From Amycolatopsis eburnea (lineage in GTDB: Bacteria > Actinomycetota > Actinomycetes > Mycobacteriales > Pseudonocardiaceae), in NCBI RefSeq assembly GCF_003937945.1, contig NZ_RSEC01000032.1, positions 248,001 through 312,000 on the forward strand: a DNA stretch of 64,000 bases, given 5' to 3'. Below the pieces are notes generated by a model that searched no databases, was not told the DNA's origin, and saw only the letters and a list, made by a program, of their open reading frames with translations. The position numbers were made by a program, and so were the translations under genes. Shown piece by piece: positions 35,587 through 45,313 of the stretch; within the stretch, counting starts at the first letter, position 1; each line of letters opens with the position of its first letter.

Positions 35587-35672
35587 CGTTTCAGGTGTCA
35601 GCAGCGCGAATGACGTAACCGCCGCCGCGCCGCGGCCGACTCACCGGCACACGAGATTTCCGAGGTGCCGTC

Positions 35673-36347
35673 ATGAACAATCCACCGAACAGCGAAACCC
35701 TGCGGACCTACATCGCCAAGACCTACTACGCCCTGCGCTGGGGAATGGCGGGAATCGCGTTCCTGCTCCCCTTCTTCCTGCTCTTCGTCGGCCCGCTGAC
35801 CGACGCCGGCCCGCAACCGGACTCGATCAGCGGCTACTACCACACCCCGCTGCGGGACGTGTTCGTCGGCGCACTGGTCACCACCGGGACCTTCATGGTC
35901 CTGTACAAGATCTTCACCCCGCTCGAGAACTGGCTGCTCAACATCGCAGGCGTCAGCGCCATCCTGGTCGCCATGCTGCCGTGCGCGGTCCCCGAAGGCC
36001 GCCCGCCCGCCGAGTTCACCTTCCCGGCCGGCCACGCGGTCTTCGCGATCATCACCTTCGTCTGCATCGGCCTGACCGCGATTCTCTGCGCGAAAAAGAC
36101 CGTCTTCTTGCTCCCGGAGGACAAACAGAAGATCTTCCGCGTCACGTACCGGACGATCGGCTGGCTGATGATCCTGCTCCCCGCCGTGGTCGGCCTTTTC
36201 GACTGGGCGGGCTGGGTCAACCTCTTCTGGGTGGAAGCCGCCGGGCTCTGGGTGTTCAGCGCCTACTGGATCACGAAAACGATCGAATTCGGCATCACGG
36301 GCGCCGAAAAGCAGGCGATCACGGGAACGCCCGAACCCGCCGTCTAA
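35673..36347 (+). CDS. DUF998-like integral membrane protein
   Basis: 224 residues with about six membrane helices. The loop SISGYYHTPLRDVFVGALVTTG is the most characteristic part and is found in DUF998-like and related membrane proteins. Function unknown. It follows the two-component pair by 86 nt and could be its target; the 3' end overlaps the convergent acetyltransferase by 4 nt. Confidence 0.75.
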   Translation: MNNPPNSETLRTYIAKTYYALRWGMAGIAFLLPFFLLFVGPLTDAGPQPDSISGYYHTPLRDVFVGALVTTGTFMVLYKIFTPLENWLLNIAGVSAILVAMLPCAVPEGRPPAEFTFPAGHAVFAIITFVCIGLTAILCAKKTVFLLPEDKQKIFRVTYRTIGWLMILLPAVVGLFDWAGWVNLFWVEAAGLWVFSAYWITKTIEFGITGAEKQAITGTPEPAV

Positions 36348-37129
36348 CCCACGGCCCGCGTGAACGGGGCGAACCGCTTCCCCGCGTCGCCGGGGAGCGG
36401 CCGCCCGCCGAGGACCAGCCGCGGGGCCAGTGCGCCCGGGGCCAGCCCGCGCTCGCGCACCCACGCCGTCAGCGCCGGGAACCGGAAGTCCGGGTCCACC
36501 CGGACCTCCCCCGGCGCCGCCCGCGCCACCCCGCGGATCAGGGCCTTCGCCTGCTCTTCCGTCTCCGCCACCACCGGGCCGATCACCGTCACGTGCCCGA
36601 TGTCCGTGCCGAACGCGAAGCCGCCGTCGACCACGAACGGGGTCCCCAGCCGTTCCAGCAGCGCCATCCGGTCCACACCGTGGGCCGCGCGGTCCAGCTG
36701 GACGACGTCGGACAAGCTCCCCGGCGACGCACCCGGTCCGCCGTCGTCGGCAAATCGACCGACGTGGCCTTGGCAGCCGCCGTCGGCGACGAAACCCATC
36801 GACTCGTACAGCGGGCGGCCGAGCTTCGACGCGTGGAGCCACACCACCGCCTCCCCCGCCGCCGCGACCGCGTGGGCCGTGATGGCGCGGCCCAGCCCCC
36901 GCCGCGCGTAGCGGGGTGCGACCAGCACCATCGAGATCGACGCCACCGGACCGAACGCCACCAGCACCGCGGTGGCGGCCAGGCCGGCGCCGTCCGGAGC
37001 CGGCACGCCGAACACGCGCCCGACCTGGTGCAGCAGGGCCCACTTCGGCGGCTCGCGCGGCCACGAGCGGGATTCGGCCAGGTCGGAGCACGCGGGCAGG
37101 TCCGCCGCGGCGAGGGTCCGGATGTCCAT
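36344..37129 (-). CDS. GNAT-family N-acetyltransferase
   Basis: 261 residues. Acetyl-CoA site: ISMVLVAPRYARRGLGRAITAHAVAAAG, followed by LYESMGFVADG. A C-terminal extension of about 130 residues (second GNAT-like half) is typical of the larger YdaF/Eis-like or double-GNAT proteins. Substrate unknown. Divergent from accD. Confidence 0.88.
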   Translation of the reverse strand: MDIRTLAAADLPACSDLAESRSWPREPPKWALLHQVGRVFGVPAPDGAGLAATAVLVAFGPVASISMVLVAPRYARRGLGRAITAHAVAAAGEAVVWLHASKLGRPLYESMGFVADGGCQGHVGRFADDGGPGASPGSLSDVVQLDRAAHGVDRMALLERLGTPFVVDGGFAFGTDIGHVTVIGPVVAETEEQAKALIRGVARAAPGEVRVDPDFRFPALTAWVRERGLAPGALAPRLVLGGRPLPGDAGKRFAPFTRAVG

Positions 37130-37184
37130 GGACGTTGCCTACGCCACACGCGAAGTGACCGGCAAGTAGCTAAGCTCCCGTGGC

Positions 37185-38822
37185 ATGAGCAGTGCGACGG
37201 AGCCGCTCGGGACGCCGCCCGAGGATGAACCGGACATCCACACCACGGCCGGCAAGCTGGCCGACCTGTACCGCCGGTACGACGAGGCGGTGCACGCGGG
37301 CTCGGCCCGCGCGGTGGAGAAACAGCACGCCAAGGGCAAGAAAACCGCGCGGGAACGGATCGAGCTGCTGCTCGACGAGAACTCGTTCGTGGAGCTCGAC
37401 GAGCTGGCCCGGCACCGCTCGACCAACTTCGGCCAGGAGAAGAACCGCCCGTACGGCGACGGCGTCGTCACCGGGTACGGCACCGTCGACGGCCGCCCGG
37501 TCTGCGTGTTCAGCCAGGACGTGACCGTCTTCGGCGGCAGCCTCGGCGAGGTCTACGGCGAGAAGATCGTCAAGGTCATGGACCTGGCGATCAAGACCGG
37601 CCGCCCGATCATCGGCATCAACGAGGGCGGCGGCGCGCGCATCCAGGAAGGCGTCGTCTCGCTCGGCCTCTACGGCGAGATCTTCAACCGCAACGTCAAG
37701 GCGTCCGGCGTCATCCCGCAGATCTCGCTGATCATGGGCGCCAACGCGGGCGGGCACGTCTACTCCCCCGCGCTGACCGACTTCATCGTGATGGTCGACG
37801 AGACCTCGCAGATGTTCATCACCGGCCCGGACGTCGTCAAGACGGTCACCGGCGAGGACGTCACCTTCGAGGAGCTCGGCGGCGGCCGCACCCACAACAC
37901 GAAGTCCGGCGTCGCGCACTACCTCGGCTCCGACGACGAGGACGCCATCGCCTACGTCAAGGAACTGCTCTCCTACCTGCCGCAGAACAACCTGTCCGAC
38001 GCGCCGGTGTTCGAGCCGTCGGACAGCCCGGCCGGGTTCTTCGACGACGTCACCGACGCCGACCGCGAGCTGGACACGATCATCCCGGACTCGCCGAACA
38101 CGCCGTACGACATGCACGAGGTGATCACCCGCGTCGTCGACGACGGGGACTTCCTCGAGGTCCACGAGCTGTTCGCGCCGAACATCATCGTCGGCTTCGG
38201 CCGCGTCGACGGCCAGAGCGTCGGCGTCGTCGCCAACCAGCCGACGCAGTTCGCCGGCTGCCTCGACATCGACGCGTCCGAGAAGGCCGCGCGGTTCGTG
38301 CGCACCTGCGACGCGTTCAACATCCCGGTGCTCACCTTCGTCGACGTCCCGGGCTTCCTCCCGGGCACCGACCAGGAGTGGAACGGCATCATCCGCCGCG
38401 GCGCGAAGCTGATCTACGCCTACGCGGAAGCCACGGTCCCGCTGGTCACGATCATCACGCGCAAGGCGTACGGCGGCGCGTACGACGTCATGGGCTCCAA
38501 GCACCTCGGCGCCGACATCAACCTCGCCTGGCCGACCGCGCAGGTCGCCGTCATGGGCGCCCAGGGCGCGGCGAACATCGTGCACCGCAAGACGCTGGCG
38601 AACGCGGCCAACGAGGGTCGCGACGTCGACGCCCTGCGCGCCGAGCTGATCCAGGAGTACGAGGACACGCTGCTCAACCCGTACGCGGCGGCCGAACGCG
38701 GCTACGTCGACTCGGTGATCGTGCCGGCGCACACCCGCGGGCACGTCGCGCGGGCGCTGTCGCTGCTGCGGAACAAGCGCGAGTCGCTGCCGCCCAAGAA
38801 GCACGGGAACATCCCGCTGTGA
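37185..38822 (+). CDS. accD: Acyl-CoA carboxylase beta (carboxyltransferase) subunit
   Basis: 545 residues, full length for actinobacterial AccD5/PccB-type subunits. Contains [21 protein letters not shown], the acyl-CoA-side [10 protein letters not shown] and [17 protein letters not shown], and the C-terminal biotin-side [19 protein letters not shown] and [14 protein letters not shown]. It transfers CO2 from biotin to acetyl- or propionyl-CoA, supplying malonyl/methylmalonyl-CoA. The epsilon subunit follows with a 4-nt overlap. The biotinylated alpha subunit is not in the window. Confidence 0.96.
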   Translation: MSSATEPLGTPPEDEPDIHTTAGKLADLYRRYDEAVHAGSARAVEKQHAKGKKTARERIELLLDENSFVELDELARHRSTNFGQEKNRPYGDGVVTGYGTVDGRPVCVFSQDVTVFGGSLGEVYGEKIVKVMDLAIKTGRPIIGINEGGGARIQEGVVSLGLYGEIFNRNVKASGVIPQISLIMGANAGGHVYSPALTDFIVMVDETSQMFITGPDVVKTVTGEDVTFEELGGGRTHNTKSGVAHYLGSDDEDAIAYVKELLSYLPQNNLSDAPVFEPSDSPAGFFDDVTDADRELDTIIPDSPNTPYDMHEVITRVVDDGDFLEVHELFAPNIIVGFGRVDGQSVGVVANQPTQFAGCLDIDASEKAARFVRTCDAFNIPVLTFVDVPGFLPGTDQEWNGIIRRGAKLIYAYAEATVPLVTIITRKAYGGAYDVMGSKHLGADINLAWPTAQVAVMGAQGAANIVHRKTLANAANEGRDVDALRAELIQEYEDTLLNPYAAAERGYVDSVIVPAHTRGHVARALSLLRNKRESLPPKKHGNIPL

Positions 38823-39037
38823 GCGAGGAGAAGCGTCCCCTGCTGCGGGTGGTCCGCGGGAACCCGAGCGACGCCGAGCTGGCGGCGCTGACGGCGGTCG
38901 TCGCCGCGGCGTCGGCCGCAAAGGCGCCGGAGAAGCCGAAGCCGCGTACGTCGTGGTGGGGCGATCACGCGGCTTCGCTGCGTAGACCGCTCCACCCCGG
39001 CGAAGGTGCTTGGCGCGCTTCGGGCTTCCCCAGCTAG
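38819..39037 (+). CDS. accE: Acyl-CoA carboxylase epsilon subunit
   Basis: 72 residues from GTG 38819 (GTGA overlap with the accD stop). Begins [21 protein letters not shown], the signature of the small epsilon subunit of actinobacterial acyl-CoA carboxylases, and ends with an aromatic [24 protein letters not shown] segment. It stabilises the alpha-beta complex. Its stop overlaps the convergent secreted-protein stop by 4 nt. Confidence 0.93.
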   Translation: MSEEKRPLLRVVRGNPSDAELAALTAVVAAASAAKAPEKPKPRTSWWGDHAASLRRPLHPGEGAWRASGFPS

Positions 39038-40413
39038 CTCACGCTGACGGCGGCGTCGTCGACGACGAAGGACGTCTGCAGCTGTGAGCCTTCTACGCCG
39101 CTGAAGCTGAGCGTCACGGACTGACCGGCGTACGCGGACAACGAGAAGCTTCGCTGCTGGTACCCGCTCGCCGCGTTGAGGTTGCTGTACGTCGCCAACG
39201 TCGTGCTGCCCGCCTTCACGGTCAGCTTGTCGTACGCGGTCGTGCCCGTCTCCGCCGTGTCGATGTGCAGCCAGAACGAGAACGTGTACGCCGAACACCC
39301 GCTCGGCAGCGTCACGGTCTGGCTCACGGTGTCCGTGTGCGCCGAGCCGTAGCCGTCGAGCCAGGCGCTCCACGTCCCGGCGTGGGCCGGTTCGTCGGTG
39401 CCGTGCTGGCCGATCACGCCCGACGACGCCGTCCACGCGGTCGCGCCCGACTCGAAGCCCGGGTTGGCGAGCAGCTGCCCGGCGGTGCAGTTGCCAGGCG
39501 GCGTGGTCGTGCCGCTGCCGGCCAGCCACGCGGTGGCGTTGAGGCCGAGCGCCGCGTTGTCGGCCGTCGAGTCGGTCCAGCCGTTGTAGAGCGTGTTGCC
39601 GGACTGGCCGGTGCCGTCGTCGGCCGGCGAGCTGTCGCCCCAGATCGCGACGCGGCCGGAGCCGAAGGTGCTCGTCACGAAGAAGGCGTTGGAGTTCCCC
39701 GGCGACGACGTGCTCAGGTACGCGAGGCCTTTCACGGACGCGTTGTCGGCCGGCTTGAGGGTGAACGTCGTGCCGTTGGCGATCAGGCTGTGCTTGACCT
39801 TGCCGAAAGCGCCGTTCAGCACGGGGTTCGTGGCGTCGCTGATGGCCACCGGGTGGTCGCTGGAGATGTTCTTCAGGTCGACCGAAAAGCCGAACGGGTC
39901 GGTGTTGTCGACGCCGTTGTTGGTCATCAGGTCGTTGATGATCTCCGGGGAGTCCCAGCCGTCGTTGTTGCGGTCGCTGCCGGTGTGGTCGGAGATGAGG
40001 AAGAGCCCGCCGCCGTTCTGGACGAACCGCATGACGGCCGACTTTTCGGACGCGCTCAGCACGACGTTCGGTTCGGGCAGCACGAATTCGTCGAAGTTCT
40101 GGAGGTCGAGCGCGCCGCCGGTGCCGTAGCTGATGGTGTTGCCGGGCGGCAGCGTCTTGACGCTGTACTGTCCGGTCTTCTGCAGCGCGACGCCCCACGC
40201 CGAGAGCGCGCCGGTCCAGTCGGTTTCCTTCTGCGGCGCGGAGTTCTGCGCCGTCGGATCGGGCTGGGAGGTACCGACGATCCAGTCGGCGTTGCCGGCG
40301 GTCTCGGCTTTGGTGTTGTCGAACAGAACGCGGTGCACGACGGCGGCGTGCGCCGGAGCGGCGAGCAACCCGGCGAAAAGGGCAACGACGGCGAACGGGA
40401 TGAGGCGCTTCAT
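39034..40413 (-). CDS. Secreted protein with GATase-like domain and C-terminal jelly-roll module
   Basis: 459 residues from ATG 40413, chosen for AGGAGC upstream and because it puts a Sec signal peptide ([22 protein letters not shown]) at the very N-terminus. Residues about 30-300 form an alpha/beta region with [35 protein letters not shown] and [10 protein letters not shown], as in DUF4350/GATase-like proteins. Residues about 315-459 are a beta-sandwich carbohydrate-binding-like module ([29 protein letters not shown]). Extracellular; substrate unknown. Confidence 0.8.
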   Translation of the reverse strand: MKRLIPFAVVALFAGLLAAPAHAAVVHRVLFDNTKAETAGNADWIVGTSQPDPTAQNSAPQKETDWTGALSAWGVALQKTGQYSVKTLPPGNTISYGTGGALDLQNFDEFVLPEPNVVLSASEKSAVMRFVQNGGGLFLISDHTGSDRNNDGWDSPEIINDLMTNNGVDNTDPFGFSVDLKNISSDHPVAISDATNPVLNGAFGKVKHSLIANGTTFTLKPADNASVKGLAYLSTSSPGNSNAFFVTSTFGSGRVAIWGDSSPADDGTGQSGNTLYNGWTDSTADNAALGLNATAWLAGSGTTTPPGNCTAGQLLANPGFESGATAWTASSGVIGQHGTDEPAHAGTWSAWLDGYGSAHTDTVSQTVTLPSGCSAYTFSFWLHIDTAETGTTAYDKLTVKAGSTTLATYSNLNAASGYQQRSFSLSAYAGQSVTLSFSGVEGSQLQTSFVVDDAAVSVS

Positions 40414-40482
40414 GGTGCTCCTCGACGGCGGGGAACCTGGCGCTCCCACTGTCACCCGGCGACGGCCCGACGAAAGTCGGGT

Positions 40483-40935
40483 TCAGATGACGTCGAGGAA
40501 AACAGTCGGCACCTCGTTGTCGCGCACCACCCGGCCCAGCAGCGCCGCGAGCCGGTCGCGGTCCGATGTGGGCAGTCCGGCCGCCAGCTCGTCCACGCGC
40601 CGGCACGTCGCCGCGTAGAACTCCTCCGCCAGGTCACGCCCTTCGGCCGTCAGCACGACGTGCACCGCGCGGCGGTCGTCCGGGTCGGGCTCGCGGCGGA
40701 CGAGCTCGCGCCGGACCGCGCGGTCGACCAGCCCCGTCAGGCTGGACTTCTCGAGGCCGAGCGTCGCGCCGAGCTCGCCCATGCCGTACGGCTGCGCCAT
40801 CAGCACGCACAGCAGCTGCCCCTGCTGCACGGTCAGCCCGTACTCGCGGGCCGACTCGGCGTAGACGGCGTTCACCAGGAACGACGCCCGCACGAGCCCG
40901 GCCACCACACCGAGGTCCTCCCCGTGTTTCCCCAT
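40483..40935 (-). CDS. MarR-family regulator
   Basis: 150 residues with the MarR wHTH: YGMGELGATLGLEKSSLTGLVDRAVRRELVRREPDPDDRRAVHVVLT in pieces over residues 50-105. It follows the luciferase-like oxidoreductase by 9 nt, forming a two-gene operon. The paired AGTTCG palindromes before that operon are the expected autoregulatory sites. Confidence 0.92.
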   Translation of the reverse strand: MGKHGEDLGVVAGLVRASFLVNAVYAESAREYGLTVQQGQLLCVLMAQPYGMGELGATLGLEKSSLTGLVDRAVRRELVRREPDPDDRRAVHVVLTAEGRDLAEEFYAATCRRVDELAAGLPTSDRDRLAALLGRVVRDNEVPTVFLDVI

Positions 40936-40944
40936 CGCGCCAGC

Positions 40945-41838
40945 CTACTTCGCGACGGCTTCCCGCACGGCGGGCACGATCTCCCCCGCCCACCGCGCGG
41001 CGGACTCCGCGTCGGGCGTGCTGCCACCGGGCCCGAACAGGACGAACCCGGCGGCGCCGTGCTCCAGCACCGCACCGGTCAGCTCCTCGACCCACTGCTC
41101 CGGCGAGCCGCCGATCCAGCGCCCGTCGTCAGCGCGGGTCTTCGCCAACGGAGTCGTGGTGATGCGGCCGGGAAAGTTGTAGACGGTGACGACGTCGGCG
41201 GGATCGCGCCCGGCGTCGACGGCGGCTTCGTCGATCACCGGCCGCGAGGTGCGAAAGCGCTCGCTGAGCCAGTCGGCGGCGTGCCCGGGCATCCACCCGT
41301 CGGCCACCCGCCCGGTGACGGCGAGCGACTTCGGCCCGACGGACCCGGTCCACACCGGCGGCATGGCTTCGTCCGCCGGCACCAGATCGGTGACCTGGTG
41401 GAACTCGCCGTCGAAGGTGACGGGGCCGCCGCCCCCGCCGAGCATCTTGACCAGCCGGATGCCCTCTTCGAAGGCGCGGACGGCCTGACCGGGGCTCAGC
41501 TTGGTGAACCCGAGCCGCGCGATGTCGTCCCAGAGCCCGCCGACGCCCATGCCCAGCACGATCCGCCCGCCGGTGAGCGCGGAGAGGCTGGTGATGGTGC
41601 GGGCGAGCATGGACGCGGGGCGCGTCGGCAGGTTGGTGACGCTGACCAGGCCGGAGATCCGTTCGGTGCGCCCGAGCAGGACGCCGATCTCGGCGTACGC
41701 GTCGAGCCGGTCGGCGTGGTAGGGGTGATCGGAGACGGTGAGCAGGTCGAGGCCCGCGCGATCGACCTGGACGGCGAGGTCGAGGGTGGCCGGGACGGCG
41801 GCGACCGCGGTCGAGACGCCGATGCCGAAGTACGTCAT
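40945..41838 (-). CDS. LLM-class F420-dependent oxidoreductase
   Basis: 297 residues; bacterial luciferase-like TIM barrel. LTVSDHPYHADRLDAYAEIGVLLGRT, RTITSLSALTGGRIVLGMGVGGLWDD and PPVWTGSVGPKSLAVTGRVADGW support the F420-dependent LLM group. GGGAGGAAT before ATG 41838. First gene of an operon with a MarR regulator. Substrate unknown. Confidence 0.92.
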   Translation of the reverse strand: MTYFGIGVSTAVAAVPATLDLAVQVDRAGLDLLTVSDHPYHADRLDAYAEIGVLLGRTERISGLVSVTNLPTRPASMLARTITSLSALTGGRIVLGMGVGGLWDDIARLGFTKLSPGQAVRAFEEGIRLVKMLGGGGGPVTFDGEFHQVTDLVPADEAMPPVWTGSVGPKSLAVTGRVADGWMPGHAADWLSERFRTSRPVIDEAAVDAGRDPADVVTVYNFPGRITTTPLAKTRADDGRWIGGSPEQWVEELTGAVLEHGAAGFVLFGPGGSTPDAESAARWAGEIVPAVREAVAK

Positions 41839-41854
41839 GATTCCTCCCAGTGGT

Positions 41855-41898
41855 AGTTCGTGCTACGAACTTACTATAGATAGTTCTTAGCACGAACT
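41855..41898. promoter_or_regulatory. Paired MarR-type operators flanking a -10 element
   Basis: Site 1 AGTTCGTGCTACGAACT (41855-41871; 7-bp perfect arms) and site 2 AGTTCTTAGCACGAACT (41882-41898), with centres 27 bp apart. Between them the minus strand reads TATAGT (41873-41878), a good -10 for the LLM-marR operon. The outer arms AGTTCGTGCTA / TAGCACGAACT also pair with each other. Site 2 touches the stop of the HEPN gene. Confidence 0.75.
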
Positions 41899-42289
41899 AG
41901 TGGCGCCGCGCTCGCATCACCAACGCTTCGGCAGTCCGACCGGCCCGCTTGAAGTCTTCGGACGTGGCGGAGGTGTGGCTGTAGCCCGCCTTGGTCTTCA
42001 ACGACAGGAGCGCGCGCAGGGCCCGGCTCGCATCCTTGTCCACCTTGGCGAGCAGCTCGACCGCGTCAACGTGGTTCTCACCCTGCGCGTGCTCACCCAG
42101 CCCCGCGCAGCAGAGCGCGTCGGCGGCGGCGATCCCGGCGTGCACGCAGAGAGTCACGTACGCGTCCCCGATCTCACTGGGGTCCTGCTCGTCGGCGAGG
42201 TCGCGCACCATTCCGGCCACTTCCCAGAATTGTTCCGCCTTCGCCAAGCGGCCGCGCAGGACGTCGGGACCGCATCTCTTCGTTCGCAC
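41897..42289 (-). CDS. HEPN-domain protein of a HEPN-nucleotidyltransferase pair
   Basis: 130 residues, all-helical; GTG start at 42289. AAADALCCAGLGEHAQGENHVDAVELLAKVD and LLSLKTKAGYSH match the actinomycete HEPN subfamily that is regularly encoded next to a small nucleotidyltransferase. The classical Rx4-6H RNase motif is not clear; a KxKAGYSH segment occupies that region. In such pairs the HEPN protein is the toxin-like RNase and the nucleotidyltransferase the neutraliser. It begins 1 nt after the partner's stop. Confidence 0.75.
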   Translation of the reverse strand: MRTKRCGPDVLRGRLAKAEQFWEVAGMVRDLADEQDPSEIGDAYVTLCVHAGIAAADALCCAGLGEHAQGENHVDAVELLAKVDKDASRALRALLSLKTKAGYSHTSATSEDFKRAGRTAEALVMRARRH

Positions 42290-42290
42290 T

Positions 42291-42914
42291 TCAGCTCTTT
42301 CTCTTCCGGATCTGCCCGGCCAGCCAGGCGTGGCGACCGGCCACAGTGAGGCCGTCGCGCACCACGTCGCTCAGTACCGGCTCGTCGCGGCCGCGAGCCA
42401 CGACCTCGGCCACGGTGAATTCGAGAATCCGGGCGTCATTGCCCGTCCACCGGGAAACATCGGCAGCCAAGCCGTCAACCTGAAGACCCCAGCGATCTTC
42501 GTCGGCGTCATCCGGCCGAACGAGGAGGAGGTCGATATCGCTCTCGGCAGTCATGGAACCGCGTGCGGCCGAGCCGAACACCGCCGCGTACCGCGGCCGC
42601 GGTTTCCAGGCCGCCAAAGCGGCCTCGATCCGTTCGAGCAGCTTCCCCCGCAGTCCCGCCAGTCCGGTGATGTACTCCGCGGCGAGGTGGTCCCGGTTGA
42701 ACCGGTAGGCGAAAGCGTTGCCCACCCGGTCGGCGTGCACCACACCCTGGCGCACCAGCCGCCGCAGGGCTTTCCGGATCCCCTCTTCCGAGTGCCTGCC
42801 CAGCACGCGGTGCAGCTGACCGGTCGTATAGGTCCCCTCGAAGCCGGCCAGGACGGCGAGCACGTCGCCGTCCAGAGTCGGAGTCACCGTGGCCAGCGGC
42901 CGATTCAGCTCCAT
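42291..42914 (-). CDS. Nucleotidyltransferase with N-terminal winged helix (MNT-type antitoxin)
   Basis: 207 residues. Residues 1-95 are a winged-helix DNA-binding domain (GTYTTGQLHRVLGRHSEEGIRKALRRLVRQGVV); residues about 100-200 carry the minimal nucleotidyltransferase motif GSAARGSMTAESDIDLLLV (GSxARGxxxxxSDxDL). MNT proteins can AMPylate and silence HEPN toxins; the added wHTH would allow autoregulation at the 42-bp dyad upstream. Operon order: nucleotidyltransferase, then HEPN. Confidence 0.82.
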   Translation of the reverse strand: MELNRPLATVTPTLDGDVLAVLAGFEGTYTTGQLHRVLGRHSEEGIRKALRRLVRQGVVHADRVGNAFAYRFNRDHLAAEYITGLAGLRGKLLERIEAALAAWKPRPRYAAVFGSAARGSMTAESDIDLLLVRPDDADEDRWGLQVDGLAADVSRWTGNDARILEFTVAEVVARGRDEPVLSDVVRDGLTVAGRHAWLAGQIRKRKS

Positions 42915-42920
42915 CGCACC

Positions 42921-42962
42921 AACCTGTACTTTAGTACATATATACCAACTATAGTACAGGTT
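42921..42962. promoter_or_regulatory. 42-bp dyad upstream of the HEPN-MNT operon
   Basis: AACCTGTACT at 42921-42930 and AGTACAGGTT at 42953-42962 are perfect 10-bp arms around a TATATA centre. Within the left half TGTACT-TT-AGTACA (42925-42938) is itself a perfect palindrome. It is strikingly AT-rich for the region and lies 7 bp before the nucleotidyltransferase ATG, as expected for an autoregulatory operator over the promoter. Confidence 0.75.
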
Positions 42963-43053
42963 GTTCCCCATGACGACACCATGAGGGCCTTCACCCCGTG
43001 CACGGACGGTCACAGGAATGGCCGTGGACCGGTCACTAACCCACGCCGTATAG

Positions 43054-43063
43054 TCCACGTGGA
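43054..43063. promoter_or_regulatory. Candidate PadR operator
   Basis: TCCACGTGGA, a perfect 10-bp palindrome flanked by TATAG and ATAAC, 26 bp before the padR start. It likely overlaps the promoter and serves autoregulation. Confidence 0.45.
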
Positions 43064-43088
43064 ATAACCGACCTGGAGGGATCGCCCC

Positions 43089-43715
43089 ATGGCCTCGGCC
43101 AAGCTGACGCCGCTCGGCATCGCCGTGCTCGAGCTGCTGCACGAGAAGCCGATGCACCCGTACGAGATGGCTCAGCTCATGCGGGAGCGGTACGTCGACA
43201 CGCGGGTCAACGTGAAGGCGGGCTCGCTCTACCACACCGTGGAACGCCTGCAGCGCAACGGCTTCATCGAGGTCGTCGACACGCAGCGTGACGGCAGGCG
43301 GCCCGAACGGACCGTCTACGGCATGACGCAGGCGGGCCTCGACGAGTTCAACCAGCGCGGCCGCGAACTCCTGGGGGACCTCACGAAGGAGTACCCGGCC
43401 TACCTCTCCGGGCTCGCCGTCATCGACGAGCTGGGCCGGGAAGCCTCGCTGCTCGAGCTCGACCACCGCGTCACGCGGCTGCGGGCCGGCGTCGCCGCCG
43501 ACCAGGCCGTGCTCGACCACCTCGCCGCGGACGGGACGCCGGAGATCTACTGGCTCGACTGGCGCTACCACTGCGACCACCGGAAGTTCGAGCTCGAGTG
43601 GACCGAGCGGCTCATCGACGACCTCAGGTCCGGGCGGATCCCGTTCCAGGACTGCGAACAACCCCAGCTCACGCTCATCACCAGGGAAGACGACGATGAA
43701 CGCCAGACAAGCTAA
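43089..43715 (+). CDS. PadR-family regulator
   Basis: 208 residues; GGAGGG 8-13 nt before ATG 43089. N-terminal wHTH LTPLGIAVLELLHEKPMHPYEMAQLMRERY with KAGSLYHTVERLQRNGFIEVV; C-terminal helical Vir domain. The gene overlaps the downstream MFS exporter by 20 nt, the common PadR-efflux arrangement, in which the drug relieves repression. Confidence 0.93.
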   Translation: MASAKLTPLGIAVLELLHEKPMHPYEMAQLMRERYVDTRVNVKAGSLYHTVERLQRNGFIEVVDTQRDGRRPERTVYGMTQAGLDEFNQRGRELLGDLTKEYPAYLSGLAVIDELGREASLLELDHRVTRLRAGVAADQAVLDHLAADGTPEIYWLDWRYHCDHRKFELEWTERLIDDLRSGRIPFQDCEQPQLTLITREDDDERQTS

Positions 43716-45309
43716 CCCGTGGGCCGCGCTCGGCGCGCTGTGCCTCGGCTTCTTCATGATCCTGCTCGACACGACGATCGTGTCGATCGCGATCCCGACC
43801 ATGCTGAACAAGCTCAACGCCGGGCTGAACTCGATCGTCTGGGTGATCAGCGTCTACCTGCTCACCTACGCGGTGCCGATGCTGTTCACCAGCCGGCTCG
43901 GCGACCGCTTCGGCCCCAAGCGGGTGTTCCTCGCCGGGCTGGCCGTGTTCACCGGCGCGTCGCTGTGGTGCGGTCTCTCCGGCAACGCCGAGATGCTGAT
44001 CGCCGCGCGGGCCGTGCAGGGGCTCGGGGCCGCGCTGATGACGCCGCAGACGCTGGCGTTCATCACGCACCTGTTCCCGCCCGCCAAGCGCGGCCCGGCG
44101 ATGGGCATGTGGGGCGGCGTCGCCGGCCTGGCGACGATCGCGGGCCCGCTGCTCGGCGGTGTGCTGGTCGACCACCTCGGCTGGGAGTGGATCTTCTTCG
44201 TCAACGTGCCGATCGGCGTGGTCGCCATCGTGCTCACGCTCCTGCTGGTCCCGGACTGGCAGCCGAAGCACTCGCACTCGTTCGACCTGCTGGGGATCTT
44301 CCTGTCCAGCGCGGCGCTGCTCTGCATCGTGTTCGGCATCCAGAACGGCCAGCAGTACGACTGGGGCACGGTCTTCGGCGGCGTCACCGTCTTCGAGATC
44401 ATCGGCGCCGGCGTGGTGCTGCTGGCCGCGTTCCTGGTGTGGCAGCGGTTCAACAAGCGCGAGCCGCTGCTGCCGCTGCAGGTGTTCTCGAACCGGAACT
44501 TCTCCGCGGGGACGCTCACCGCGACCACGGTCGGCTTCGCGATGACCGGCATGTTCCTGCCGCTGGTCATCTACATCCAGTCGGTGCTCGGGCTGACCCC
44601 GACCATGGGCGGCCTGCTGACGGCGCCGATGTCGCTGCTGTCCGGGATCGTGGCGCCGTTCGTCGGGCGCGCGTCGGACAAGGTCAACGGCAAGTACCTG
44701 GTGGTGTTCGGCCTCGCCGCGCTCGCGGCCGGGCTGGGGATCATCGCGCTGCAGGCGACGCCGACGAGCAGCCCGTGGGCGTTCATCCCCGCGCTGCTGG
44801 TGTGCGGGCTCGGCATCGGCTGCATCTTCTCGCCGATGAGCAACATGACGATGGGGTCGGTCGAGCCGCGGCTGGCCGGGACGGCGTCCGGCATCTTCAA
44901 CACCGCCCGCCAGGTCGGCGGCGTGCTGGGCAGCGCGGCGATCGGCGTGCTGCTGCAGGCGCGGATCAGCGCGTCCATCGCCGACGAAGCGACGAAGGCG
45001 GCTTCGCAGCTGCCGGAGCAGTACCGGGCGCCGTTCGCGGAAGGCATCGCGCACGCCGCGGCGAGCACCGGTGAGTTCGGCTCGGCCGGCGGGCCGTCGC
45101 CGATGCCGGGGCTGCCGGCGGAAATCGCCGCGCAGGCCGGGAAGCTGGCTTCGGACGCGGTCCACAGTGGACTCACCGACGCCGCCCGCGTGACGATGCT
45201 GCTGCCGATGGGCGTGCTGCTGCTGGGAATCCTGTCGGCGGCGCTGATGCGGCGGGTCAAGCCGCGCTGGGAAACCCCGGCGCCGGCCCCCGAAGCCGCC
45301 GCGGCCTGA
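43696..45309 (+). CDS. DHA2-family MFS multidrug exporter
   Basis: 537 residues, 14 predicted helices. LDTTIVSIAIPTML, SRLGDRFGPKRVFLAGL, RAVQGLGAALMTPQTLAFI and GPLLGGVLVDHLGWEWIFFVNVPIG are typical EmrB/QacA motifs. Co-transcribed with the overlapping PadR regulator. A strong terminator hairpin follows directly. Confidence 0.95.
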   Translation: MNARQANPWAALGALCLGFFMILLDTTIVSIAIPTMLNKLNAGLNSIVWVISVYLLTYAVPMLFTSRLGDRFGPKRVFLAGLAVFTGASLWCGLSGNAEMLIAARAVQGLGAALMTPQTLAFITHLFPPAKRGPAMGMWGGVAGLATIAGPLLGGVLVDHLGWEWIFFVNVPIGVVAIVLTLLLVPDWQPKHSHSFDLLGIFLSSAALLCIVFGIQNGQQYDWGTVFGGVTVFEIIGAGVVLLAAFLVWQRFNKREPLLPLQVFSNRNFSAGTLTATTVGFAMTGMFLPLVIYIQSVLGLTPTMGGLLTAPMSLLSGIVAPFVGRASDKVNGKYLVVFGLAALAAGLGIIALQATPTSSPWAFIPALLVCGLGIGCIFSPMSNMTMGSVEPRLAGTASGIFNTARQVGGVLGSAAIGVLLQARISASIADEATKAASQLPEQYRAPFAEGIAHAAASTGEFGSAGGPSPMPGLPAEIAAQAGKLASDAVHSGLTDAARVTMLLPMGVLLLGILSAALMRRVKPRWETPAPAPEAAAA

Positions 45310-45313
45310 AAAC

